This document shows positions 25,485 to 35,960 of a DNA stretch of 64,000 nucleotides, piece by piece (positions within the stretch are counted from its first letter, which is position 1; every line of letters begins with the position of its first letter). The stretch is taken from the NCBI GenBank assembly GCA_017559845.1, contig JAFYQQ010000005.1:1-64000 (forward strand), given 5' to 3'. The stretch comes from Bacteroidaceae bacterium (GTDB taxonomy: Bacteria; Bacteroidota; Bacteroidia; Bacteroidales; Bacteroidaceae). A model generated the notes under the pieces. That model was not told where the DNA came from. It did no database searches and saw only the letters and a program-made list of their open reading frames with translations. The position numbers and the translations under genes were made by a program.

Positions 25485-28400
25485 ATGCAACAGAAAAAGA
25501 ATACAACCCTCACCACCGACAACGCCACTCGCAAGGCGTTACCCGCAGTCCCCACTTTCCTGCACCGTATCAGCATACTGGCCGTTTTACTTGTTTCCTT
25601 TGTTTTGGGGGCGAGGGCGGCAAGTTATGTATTTTACAACACACAATATAGCTGTTACTTAACTCTTAGCAATGGAAATATCGATAAAACTAATTCATTT
25701 ACCCCATCCACATGTATTTGGACAGGACCCGATGGTAATAGTAATAGTGGAACCTTCTCTATTAAAATAGGGGATACAACCTACTATCTCCGGTATAACA
25801 ACGGACTAACTGTAACTACTAATTCAAACAATGCAACAAATTGGACGGTTAGTAATAATCTCGTTTCATACAAATCGGGGAGTTCTACATATTACATCCG
25901 TTATTCTAATTCCAACAATAAGTTTCAAGCTGGAACAACAAATAGTCAAAGAGAAAATCTCTATAGTTGCACTTCTGAATCCATTTCTGCAGCTGATGGA
26001 GTAAAGACCTTTGTTGTATTGCTCGAAAATGTTACAGCTATCCCCTCAGCACTTGATTATAACAAATCGGCAGAAGTAACAGCGAACGGTGGTAGCGTAA
26101 CTATTACTACAACTACTACACCTGCACATACCAAATATACACTGACACCGAATAGCGGTAATGGGGAATCTTTGATATACTACTCCCAGGATGGTAATAC
26201 AACAACTACAACAAGTCCCGTCAGTACAACAACAACGACAAATACTCCCACAAGCTACACATGGAGTTTGTCGTCAACAAGCAATGCAAGCCTAGGCAAC
26301 ACAACGACCACTACAGAAAGCAATACCGTCACTTATAACAATTCAAGTTCTACCGACAAACAGGTGACCGTGACAGTTAAAGCGACATATACCGTAGGAG
26401 GTACAACCCATGAAAGTGATGAGAAGAGTACAACAATTACGCTTAATCGCTTGAGAGAAAATCCAACGGATATTGAGGCAGAAGACTTGACTCTTGCTGT
26501 AGATGAACAAAAGGCCATCAGCTACACCTTAACTCCCGCCGATGCGCATGACGATGTGCGCTTTGTTATCGCTAACACAGAAATTGCTACCATTGACAAG
26601 AACGGCGTAGTCACAGCCAAAAAAGCAGGTATTACCACAGCTACAGTAACCGCATATAAATCAGACGGCTCCACCTCCGCAGCCTTAACAACCACCTGCA
26701 ACGTGACCGTAACGCCGAAAGCCCCGACCATCGAGTTCTCGCTTGGCACGGGCATCACAGCTACAATTACCACATCAGAGGCGGACGCAAAGATATATTA
26801 CACCACCAATGGCGATACACCTATGACAAGTAGCACACAGTACACTGGCCCCTTTACCGTGGAGGCAGGTGCAACAGTAAAAGCCATTGTGGTAGTTACA
26901 GTTAACGGCGAACAGTTAGTTTCTCCCGTAGCAGAGTCACTAGCCAATGCAGGAAGTGGCATCATTGGCAATACCGTATACCTCTACGACTTGGAAGACC
27001 ACAACTGGACCTACTACCAATCAGATAGTCCTATCAGCTCTCCCAACCCACGTAACGTAAAAATCACATACGAAGGCAACGGAGGAGCTGTTGGCATTGA
27101 TGCTCCCAACCAAGTCAATTTTGTATACTATAAAACACTCGAAAGTGAAGGAAACAACTATCCTTATACCACGATTGCCAATCCTTTTTCAAAGAGGCCA
27201 TCAGAAGGAAGCGGAAATTCTAAAACATACAAAGGTTTCAAGGCATGGAGAGTAAAGAGCATTACTGGAGGTTCTATTACAAACTATGCTGTAAATAGTG
27301 AAATACCTGCAGAAACAGACATTAACTTTGTTTTCTCAGGCACATATTCTACCAACTGTATTTCTGCCGAGATTATACTTGAAGCAGTATGGACAACCGC
27401 ATACGTCGTACGATGCAGTGTTGGTGATATAAATAACAATTTAAATAACGCGACACTGCAAGGAAGTTCCTACGAGACCAACTTCATTGTTGTGAATAGC
27501 GGAAACAGCAGCAGTACGGCCATCAATGCCAACACACAAAAATCTGTTACTATTACTATGGTGGAACCAGATGGAAGTGAGGATTATAGAAATAGTTCAC
27601 GATATATCAATCCTCAGACCATTACCTTAAACAATGCGCTGAAATTTGAATATATCAACATGAACAACAATAATACCACCATTAATGCTAACGCTATGAA
27701 TCTTGTGTTAGGACGAGGCATAGCAAATACAACCTCAGGAAGCGTATGCGCAAATTACATTAGGGGAATTGGCGGCAACAAAACGAGCAGTCTAAACTAT
27801 CAGCTTCGCATAGAAAGTGGTATATATAATTATTTATCATTTGTAGCAGGTCGTTCAGGAGGAGGTAACAATCAGGGCACGACACACAGCTGTAGCGGAA
27901 CGTCAAACTTGGTTAAAGGCATTTTGGGATGTGATTATGACAGAAGCACAACAACGAATTCATTATTGAAAGTCCAACAAGAAATTATTATGGGATACTA
28001 CCCTACATTCGCTAAAGGCAATGAAAATAGGGAAACACTCCGAGTAATAGCTCGGAGTGGAGATTTCACTTCAGCCCAAAATAATGATATTGCGGATGCG
28101 GACGAATCGTTCTATCTCAGTTTAGGAGGCGATCAGACCTACGTCGGACGTCGCACCTTGATTATCGAAGGAGGACAATTCTTGAGTATAGCTGGTGGTA
28201 TTGATGAAGAAAATCCAAGCGATGCCCTTTCTGTGTATATTCGCATGAAAGGAGGTATAGTGAGAGGAGCTATCTATGGAAGTGGAGCATTCGCAGCGAC
28301 TAGTGGACACCGTAAGATTGTTGTTACTGGCGGAATCGTACGTGGTTGGATTGCCGCAGGATGTAATGGTACTAGTACAAACCAATCTGGCGGAATATTA

Positions 28401-31400
28401 CCTTCAGACACGTATGTATATGTCGGCGGAAACGCGACAGTTGGATACAAAGACGGAACAACAATAAAGATTAACACGTCAGAGGGAGGTAATGTATTTG
28501 GCGCAGGCAGTGGAAATTCGAGCCAAGCAGAAACAGGTCGTGTAAATAATTCGACTGTAGTAATTGCAGATGATGCATACATTCAGAAAAATGTGTATGG
28601 AGGCGGAAATTATGGTTATACACAATCAACGTCTAATGTACTAGTTGCTGGAGGAGTGATAAATGGAAGTGTCTTTGGCGGATCTAACCAAAAGCAGGGA
28701 GCAACGATTAATCTAACTACAACTGGAGGTCAGGTCTTAGGAGGACTGTATGGAGGAAGCAACATTAAAGGTACCATTTCCAACAACGTTACCATGCAAA
28801 TCAACGGTGGCCAGGTGGGAACCTCTTCTCAGACAGCCAACATTCATGGTGGTGGCTATGGTAAGGACACCAAAGTTAATGGAGACGTCACACTCACATT
28901 GGGTGCAAACACTACCGACCCTGGTGTAACAGTATATGGTGATGTATACGGAGGAAGTGCCTTAGGTACAGTGAATGACGCTAGCTCAGACAAGACTGAA
29001 GTAACACTCAACTGCGGTACTATCAACGGCAGCCTCTATGGTGGAGGATTGGGTGATGCCACTGAAGCAGCCAACGTATACGGAGCCGTAACAGTGACCG
29101 TAAATGGCGGTAGCGTAAAGAAAACCTCTGTTGAGGGTTCGGGTGGTGTGTATGGTGCCAACAACATCAAGGGAGCACCACAGAGCTCTGTAACTGTGGA
29201 TATCTACGGCACAGATACTGCTCCTGCAGAGGGAGAATATGCTCTCTATGCCGTCTATGGCGGTGGAAACCAAGCTGACTATCTTTACGGTAATGGTTAT
29301 CCTACTGTAACTGTTCATGGTTGCGACAACAGCATCGAATATATCTATGGTGGTGGTAATGCTGCTGCTGTGGCTGCTACCGACGTTACCATTTGGGGTG
29401 GAAACGTTATCGGCAATGTGTTCGGTGGCGGTAATGGAGAAAGCGGTACTGCTGCTGACGTGAATGGTAATGTTGACTTGAAAATATGCGGAGGAACGAT
29501 TCGCAATGTGTTTGGAGGGTCAAATAGTTTAGGTGAAATCGAAGGTGATGTCAACGTAAATGTAAATTCACAAGGGGAAGGTGAAAAGACACCTTGCCCT
29601 ATGATTATCGGCAATGTCTATGGTGGTGGCAACGAGGCGGATGGTAACGCCGGTACTATTACTATTGGTTGTACAGGAGCGCTTGTTGAGGGTGACGAAG
29701 GCCATTTGGCACATCCTGAGAATATAGGAAAGACACTTGAAGGCATCGGTGCTGTGTATGGTGGAGCCAACAATGCCAACATAGGAAATGATGTCACGCT
29801 CAATATCAACAGCGGTATGGTGGCGAAAGTCTTTGGCGGTAATAATACCGGAGGTACTGTCAACGGCAACGTAACGGTGAATGTGAATAAGAGTGCTAAT
29901 ACCTGCGGTTGGTATGTAGGAAAAGTTCACGGTGGAGGCTACGGTAAAGAAACCAATGTAGCAGAAAACGTAACCGTCAACATTGAAAACGGCACCATCT
30001 ACGGTGATGTATATGGCGGTTCTGCTCTTGGTAAAGTAAATACCAATACCGAGAATACTACGACCGTAAACCTCAAAGGCGGTATCATCAAAGGCGATGC
30101 CTATGGCGGAGGTCTTGGCGATAGCACTACCGAAGCAGATGTTAATGGTAATGTGACCGTTACACTCAACGGTACAGCCTTCGAACTGACAACAACAACC
30201 GACGACAAGGGTAATAGCATTCCTACCTCAGGCCGTATCTTCGGATGCAACAACATCAACGGTTCGCCCAAGGGAACGGTGTTGGTTAAGGTATTGAATA
30301 CCGTGGCACGTGACGACGAAGGTAATGTTAAGGCTAAGCCTACACCTAATAGCGGCGTTTATGAACTTCAAGCCGTCTATGGTGGTGGTAACCTGGCTGC
30401 ATATAATCCGACTGACCCCGCAGCAGACGGCCAGTTCACATCTTATACATACGGTGGCAATGCAACTCCACACGACAACAAAGCGAAACCTGTTCAGGTG
30501 GTTATCGATGGCTGTGATGAGACAAGCATCGAGTATGTTTATGGTGGTGGTAATGCGGCCGCTACTCCAGCTACCGATGTCACCATCTTGGGTAGTTACG
30601 AGATTGGCAGTGTGTTTGGTGGCGGTAACGGTAAGGACAGATATACGTTAGACGGAGGTACGACATGGAATGAAAACAAAGGTGCTGATGTGGGTATTAT
30701 CAATGCAGAGGCTTATGCCACTGACAAGTCGCAGGGAAAATACGGTACAGGTAACGCTATGACAAGTGTGCTCGGTGGTACGGTCCATAATATATATGGT
30801 GGAAGTAACATGAAGGGAAATATCGTAGGTAATGCTGTTGCCTATCTGGATACAGCAAGCGATTGTGAGTTGAATGCCGGTGATATCTATGGTGGAGGCA
30901 ACGAAGCCTACATGGACGGTGGCTCAGGTATTCAATTAGGATGTATCAAGTACCTGAAAGAAATCTATGGCGGAGCACGTAATGCCGATGTGGGTGGCGA
31001 CATCAATCTTACTATCACAAGTGGTCACTTTGACCGCATATTCGGCGGCAACAACTTGGGTGGTGCGATTAAGGGATCCATCACGGTGAATATCGAAGAG
31101 ACCGGCTGTAACCCCATTACCATCGGAGAACTTTACGGATGCGGCAACAAGGCCGCATACACCACTCCTAAAGGTAAGCAGGATCCAACCCTCAATATCC
31201 GCTCGTTCACCAGCATAGGCAATGTCTATGGCGGTGGATTGGGTGAAGAAGCCGTAGTGACGGGCAATCCTACCGTTAACATCAACGTGGTGAAGGGGGT
31301 AAACAATGCCGTTGAAGATTGGCTTTATAATGATGGACGAACCATTGACTTTGGCGATGACTACAAAGTGACCTTACCCGTTCATGAGGAGGGTAAGATT

Positions 31401-31619
31401 GGCGCCATCGGCACGGTCTTCGGTGGTGGTAATGCCGCGAAGGTGATTGGAAATACGAATGTCAACATTGGTACGGAGACTTCAGTGGTCTTCGAGAGCC
31501 TCAAAGGCGATGAGCGCACCAAGACAGTTGAAGGCGCAGATATCCGTGGCAACGTCTATGGCGGAGGAAATAAAGCAGACGTCACCGGAAAGACCAATGT
31601 GAAGGTGGGTAGAAATTAA
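25485..31619 (+). CDS. Giant YGGG-repeat surface protein 2
   Basis: This is a secreted protein of 2,044 residues. The signal peptide has a long polar n-region and a core ISILAVLLVSFVLGARA (to about residue 45). Residues about 46-320 are Ser/Thr/Asn-rich with a Thr tract from ACA repeats near 26190-26250. A group 2 bacterial Ig-like (BIG2) domain spans about 325-410 (AVDEQKAISYTLTPADA, then KNGVVTAKKAGITTATVTA). A chitobiase C-terminal-like module spans about 412-485 (AKIYYTTNGDTP). The rest, from about 925 to the end, is a YGGG-repeat array. It stops within a typical repeat (VTGKTNVKVGRN) and lacks the T9SS sorting domain of giant protein 1. The 5' half is AT-richer than the repeat part. It may be naturally short, truncated, or exported another way. 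Confidence 0.82.
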   Translation: MQQKKNTTLTTDNATRKALPAVPTFLHRISILAVLLVSFVLGARAASYVFYNTQYSCYLTLSNGNIDKTNSFTPSTCIWTGPDGNSNSGTFSIKIGDTTYYLRYNNGLTVTTNSNNATNWTVSNNLVSYKSGSSTYYIRYSNSNNKFQAGTTNSQRENLYSCTSESISAADGVKTFVVLLENVTAIPSALDYNKSAEVTANGGSVTITTTTTPAHTKYTLTPNSGNGESLIYYSQDGNTTTTTSPVSTTTTTNTPTSYTWSLSSTSNASLGNTTTTTESNTVTYNNSSSTDKQVTVTVKATYTVGGTTHESDEKSTTITLNRLRENPTDIEAEDLTLAVDEQKAISYTLTPADAHDDVRFVIANTEIATIDKNGVVTAKKAGITTATVTAYKSDGSTSAALTTTCNVTVTPKAPTIEFSLGTGITATITTSEADAKIYYTTNGDTPMTSSTQYTGPFTVEAGATVKAIVVVTVNGEQLVSPVAESLANAGSGIIGNTVYLYDLEDHNWTYYQSDSPISSPNPRNVKITYEGNGGAVGIDAPNQVNFVYYKTLESEGNNYPYTTIANPFSKRPSEGSGNSKTYKGFKAWRVKSITGGSITNYAVNSEIPAETDINFVFSGTYSTNCISAEIILEAVWTTAYVVRCSVGDINNNLNNATLQGSSYETNFIVVNSGNSSSTAINANTQKSVTITMVEPDGSEDYRNSSRYINPQTITLNNALKFEYINMNNNNTTINANAMNLVLGRGIANTTSGSVCANYIRGIGGNKTSSLNYQLRIESGIYNYLSFVAGRSGGGNNQGTTHSCSGTSNLVKGILGCDYDRSTTTNSLLKVQQEIIMGYYPTFAKGNENRETLRVIARSGDFTSAQNNDIADADESFYLSLGGDQTYVGRRTLIIEGGQFLSIAGGIDEENPSDALSVYIRMKGGIVRGAIYGSGAFAATSGHRKIVVTGGIVRGWIAAGCNGTSTNQSGGILPSDTYVYVGGNATVGYKDGTTIKINTSEGGNVFGAGSGNSSQAETGRVNNSTVVIADDAYIQKNVYGGGNYGYTQSTSNVLVAGGVINGSVFGGSNQKQGATINLTTTGGQVLGGLYGGSNIKGTISNNVTMQINGGQVGTSSQTANIHGGGYGKDTKVNGDVTLTLGANTTDPGVTVYGDVYGGSALGTVNDASSDKTEVTLNCGTINGSLYGGGLGDATEAANVYGAVTVTVNGGSVKKTSVEGSGGVYGANNIKGAPQSSVTVDIYGTDTAPAEGEYALYAVYGGGNQADYLYGNGYPTVTVHGCDNSIEYIYGGGNAAAVAATDVTIWGGNVIGNVFGGGNGESGTAADVNGNVDLKICGGTIRNVFGGSNSLGEIEGDVNVNVNSQGEGEKTPCPMIIGNVYGGGNEADGNAGTITIGCTGALVEGDEGHLAHPENIGKTLEGIGAVYGGANNANIGNDVTLNINSGMVAKVFGGNNTGGTVNGNVTVNVNKSANTCGWYVGKVHGGGYGKETNVAENVTVNIENGTIYGDVYGGSALGKVNTNTENTTTVNLKGGIIKGDAYGGGLGDSTTEADVNGNVTVTLNGTAFELTTTTDDKGNSIPTSGRIFGCNNINGSPKGTVLVKVLNTVARDDEGNVKAKPTPNSGVYELQAVYGGGNLAAYNPTDPAADGQFTSYTYGGNATPHDNKAKPVQVVIDGCDETSIEYVYGGGNAAATPATDVTILGSYEIGSVFGGGNGKDRYTLDGGTTWNENKGADVGIINAEAYATDKSQGKYGTGNAMTSVLGGTVHNIYGGSNMKGNIVGNAVAYLDTASDCELNAGDIYGGGNEAYMDGGSGIQLGCIKYLKEIYGGARNADVGGDINLTITSGHFDRIFGGNNLGGAIKGSITVNIEETGCNPITIGELYGCGNKAAYTTPKGKQDPTLNIRSFTSIGNVYGGGLGEEAVVTGNPTVNINVVKGVNNAVEDWLYNDGRTIDFGDDYKVTLPVHEEGKIGAIGTVFGGGNAAKVIGNTNVNIGTETSVVFESLKGDERTKTVEGADIRGNVYGGGNKADVTGKTNVKVGRN
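28260..31610 (+). repeat. YGGG-type protein repeat array in giant protein 2
   Basis: The encoded units follow NVYGGGNxxxVxGxVTVxIxGGxV and resemble those of giant protein 1. Blocks near 28850-29060 and 29930-30130 are closely parallel (GKDTKVNGDVTLTL.. and GKETNVAENVTVNI.., both followed by YGDVYGGSALG), showing internal duplication of about 1.1 kb period. Confidence 0.8.
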
Positions 31620-31637
31620 TATTCTGCCTTTTATAAG

Positions 31638-31715
31638 ACATAGCGTTGCGATGGCTGATGCAATGCATTGCATTGCGTGATGCAAAGCATTGAGTTTGCC
31701 ATCGCAACGCTATGT
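31638..31715. terminator. Long perfect hairpin between giant protein 2 and ligA
   Basis: An 18-bp perfect inverted repeat (31638-31655 with 31698-31715) encloses a 42-base loop that is itself made of GCAATGCATTGC-like palindromes and GATGCAA repeats. It lies between two convergent genes and could stop transcription from both sides, but there is no T run. It could equally be a small mobile or REP-like hairpin. Confidence 0.6.
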
Positions 31716-31750
31716 ATATTTTGGGCAATATTGCATTGTGAGTGCGAGGG

Positions 31751-33808
<2,058 letters not shown>

Positions 33809-33865
33809 TTATGTATGCGCCAAGAATTAGCGCCATTCTTTTTTGCATAAACCGAATAAAAGCAT

Positions 33866-33873
33866 TACTTTTG
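33866..33873 (+). promoter_or_regulatory. Promoter -7 box for dapA
   Basis: TACTTTTG matches TAnnTTTG, with TTTTG (33841-33845) about 20 bases upstream as the -33 element. The predicted start is near 33880, 15 nt before the dapA ATG. Confidence 0.65.
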
Positions 33874-33894
33874 CACCGTTTTTTTTACGAGTAT

Positions 33895-34782
33895 ATGGCA
33901 GTGAACAGATTCAAGGGGTTGGGCGTTGCCCTGATTACCCCTTTCAGGAGCGATAATTCAATAGATATAGAAGCTTTAGACCGTCTGGTGGAATATCAGA
34001 TTAAGGGCGGTGTGGATTTCTTGTGCATTATGGGAACCACAGCGGAAACACCGACTCTGACCACCGAGGAAAAGCAGATGCTCAAGAACCATCTTGTGGA
34101 GCGGGTCGCCGGACGTGTACCCCTGCTGATGGGTTGTGGTGGCAATAGCACGGCTGCGGTTGTGAACGAACTGCAAAGCTTTGACTGGAAGGGCATCGAT
34201 GGCATACTGAGCGTATGCCCCTACTATAACAAACCTTCGCAGGAGGGACTTTATCAGCATTACCGTGCACTGGCACAAGCCAGTCCGCTTCCCATTGTGC
34301 TTTACAATGTGCCCGGCCGTACAGGCGTGAACATGACAGCAGAGACAACACTGCGTCTGGCTCGCGACTTTGAAAACATCGTGGCCATAAAGGAAGCCAG
34401 CGGTAACATCACCCAGATGGATGACATCATTAAGAACAAACCTGAGAACTTTGACGTGATCAGTGGTGACGATGGCATCACTTTCCCTTTGATTACCTTG
34501 GGAGCCGTGGGCGTTATCAGCGTTATCGGCAATGCGTTGCCCTACGAATTCAGTCGCATGGTGCGTCTGGCATTGCGTGGCGAATACGAATCGGCCCGCA
34601 CCATCCATCATAAGTTTACAGAATTGTTCAAGTTGCTCTTTGTGGACGGAAACCCTGCCGGCGTAAAGGCCATGCTGTCCGAAATGGGTATGATACAGAA
34701 CCAGTTGCGCCTGCCCTTGATTCCCACCCGTCTGACCACAATGAAGCAGATTTCAGATATTGTTCGCGATTTGGGGTATTGA
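33895..34782 (+). CDS. dapA: 4-hydroxy-tetrahydrodipicolinate synthase
   Basis: This is a 295-residue DapA, which condenses pyruvate with aspartate semialdehyde in the lysine and diaminopimelate pathway. The TIM-barrel landmarks are present: GTTAE with Thr48-Thr49, YNVPGRTG with Tyr138 and Arg143, and the Schiff-base Lys166 in VAIKEASGN. The ATG at 33895 matches the family N-terminus (NRFKGLGVALITPF); a longer frame from 33811 would include the promoter. The TGA stop is also the first unit of a TGAGnnn heptamer array that runs on downstream. Confidence 0.97.
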   Translation: MAVNRFKGLGVALITPFRSDNSIDIEALDRLVEYQIKGGVDFLCIMGTTAETPTLTTEEKQMLKNHLVERVAGRVPLLMGCGGNSTAAVVNELQSFDWKGIDGILSVCPYYNKPSQEGLYQHYRALAQASPLPIVLYNVPGRTGVNMTAETTLRLARDFENIVAIKEASGNITQMDDIIKNKPENFDVISGDDGITFPLITLGAVGVISVIGNALPYEFSRMVRLALRGEYESARTIHHKFTELFKLLFVDGNPAGVKAMLSEMGMIQNQLRLPLIPTRLTTMKQISDIVRDLGY

Positions 34783-34821
34783 GCGGTGAGCAGTGAGCAA
34801 TGAGTTGTGAGTTGTGAGTGA
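34780..34821 (+). repeat. TGAGnnn heptamer array starting at the dapA stop codon
   Basis: TGA occurs at 34780, 34787, 34794, 34801, 34808 and 34815, an exact 7-bp period, each followed by G. The first TGA is the dapA stop. Because 7 is not a multiple of 3, three successive units give stop codons in all three forward frames. Confidence 0.88.
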
Positions 34822-35037
34822 ATTTGCGTCTGGAAGACGCGATGCCCGAAGGGCGAATAGCCGCGGGTACTTGAACCCGTGGAAGTAAATACAAGAAATG
34901 ATGTGCCGTCTGCAAAGACGGGAATCGGTGGTAAGGGTTGCCGTTCCGCGTCTTTGCAGACGCCATCATTGTGTGGCCATAATAAACCGGAGGCTTGAAA
35001 GCCCCCGGCTATTTATTCTCCCGTCTTTCAGACGTTT
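34816..35037 (+). repeat. Multi-hairpin element, copy 1
   Basis: The copy consists mainly of short palindromes: GCGTCTGGAAGACGC, GCCCGAAGGGC, CGGGTACTTGAACCCG, the pair GCCGTCTGCAAAGACGG and GCGTCTTTGCAGACGC, and GGAGGCTTGAAAGCCCCC. It ends TCCCGTCTTTCAGACGTTTT. It is about 95% alike by eye to copy 2, with paired changes in some stems (TTTGCAGAC here, TTTACAGAC in copy 2). Confidence 0.85.
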
Positions 35038-35100
35038 TTTGCGGTTTTCGTTGAACGCTATGGATTATATTTCTTTTAGTAAACGATGAACGATAATCGT

Positions 35101-35326
35101 TGAGTGGATTTGCGTCTGGAAGACGCGATGCCCGAAGGGCGAATAGCCGCGGGTTCTTGAACCCGTGGAAGTAAATACAAGAAATGATGTGGCGTCTGTA
35201 AAGACGCGAATCGGTTGTAGCAGCTGCCGTTCCGCGTCTTTACAGACGCCATCATTGTGTGGACATAATAAAACCGGAGGCTTGAAAGCCCCCGGCTATT
35301 TATTCTCCCGTCTTTCAGACGTTTTC
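35101..35326 (+). repeat. Multi-hairpin element, copy 2
   Basis: It is a direct repeat of 34816-35037 with the same order of hairpins. The difference in the CGTCTTTRCAGACG arm is matched on the other arm (CTGTAAAGACG), so the stem has been kept by compensating change. That suggests the folded form, as RNA or single-stranded DNA, matters. Confidence 0.85.
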
Positions 35327-35348
35327 TATGATTAACGTTGAACAAATA

Positions 35349-35375
35349 CGCTCATCGCTCACCGCTCATCGCTCA
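35349..35375 (-). repeat. TGAGnnn heptamer array starting at the MaoC-like gene stop codon
   Basis: Read on the minus strand, TGA occurs at 35375, 35368, 35361 and 35354, a 7-bp period, each as TGAGCG(A/G/T). The first TGA is the stop of the MaoC-like gene. It mirrors the array that starts at the dapA stop on the other side of the duplicated element. Confidence 0.88.
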
Positions 35376-35840
35376 CTGCTTAAAATAATAAATAAAGGTG
35401 GCAAGGCCTTCAAGGGCTTTCTTGCCGGTTTCTTGGATTTCGATGGTAAACTTGATGGTGGTCTTGATGGCACCGCGCAGGTTTGCCAACTCCTCCAACT
35501 TGGTTTTCATGCGGATGTGTTGGCCGCTCAGAACCGGCTGGTTGAACTTCATCTTGTCCATACCATAGTTCATCATTCTTTCCAGATTGTTCACTTCAAT
35601 GATCTGGTCCCACAGATAGGGAAGCATACTCAGTGTGAGATAACCGTGCGCAATTGTGGTGCCGAAGGGACTTTCCGCCTTGGCCTTTTCCTCGTCCACA
35701 TGAATCCATTGGTGGTCCAGTGTGGCATCGGCAAACTGGCAGATTCTCTCCTGTGTGAGTTGTACATAATCACTTGTGCCTAATTCCTTTCCTGCGTAAG
35801 GTTCAAAATCCTCGAAGCAGTTGATAACGACTTTGCTCAT
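35373..35840 (-). CDS. MaoC-like dehydratase (hotdog fold)
   Basis: This is a 155-residue protein of the MaoC/(R)-specific enoyl-CoA hydratase family. The hydratase-2 motif region is visible as ATLDHQWIHVDEEKAKAESPFGTTIAHGYLTLS (about residues 38-70): Asp42 and His47 are the likely catalytic pair and IAHGYL is the conserved following segment. It probably hydrates trans-2-enoyl-CoA or a related thioester; the pathway is unclear since no other fatty-acid gene is adjacent. The start ATG at 35840 is supported by a promoter 33 bp upstream. A longer frame running to 36629 is only the shadow of kdsA. Its stop codon is the first unit of a heptamer array. Confidence 0.88.
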   Translation of the reverse strand: MSKVVINCFEDFEPYAGKELGTSDYVQLTQERICQFADATLDHQWIHVDEEKAKAESPFGTTIAHGYLTLSMLPYLWDQIIEVNNLERMMNYGMDKMKFNQPVLSGQHIRMKTKLEELANLRGAIKTTIKFTIEIQETGKKALEGLATFIYYFKQ

Positions 35841-35872
35841 AAAAAATAAGTGTTTGTGTAATGATTGTTGTG

Positions 35873-35880
35873 CAAAGTTA
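35873..35880 (-). promoter_or_regulatory. Promoter -7 box for the MaoC-like gene
   Basis: The minus strand reads TAACTTTG. The predicted start near 35866 gives a leader of about 25 nt. It is divergent from the kdsA promoter. Confidence 0.6.
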
Positions 35881-35922
35881 CTGAATTTTCGCACAAATGG
35901 ATATAATTTGGTTGTTTTTTTG

Positions 35923-35930
35923 TAACTTTG
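35923..35930 (+). promoter_or_regulatory. Promoter -7 box for kdsA-kdsD
   Basis: TAACTTTG matches TAnnTTTG. The predicted start near 35937 leaves a leader of about 24 nt before the kdsA ATG at 35961. Confidence 0.6.
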
Positions 35931-35960
35931 TGGCAAAATATAAAAAACATATTCAGAGTT

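Larger units (their letters stand above)
34783..35372. other. 590-bp intergenic region holding a duplicated multi-hairpin element
   Basis: No credible gene is present. It contains a heptamer array at each end and two ~225-bp copies of one element (34816-35037, 35101-35326), separated by about 60 bp of unrelated sequence. Frames across it are short and run through hairpins. Confidence 0.75.
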
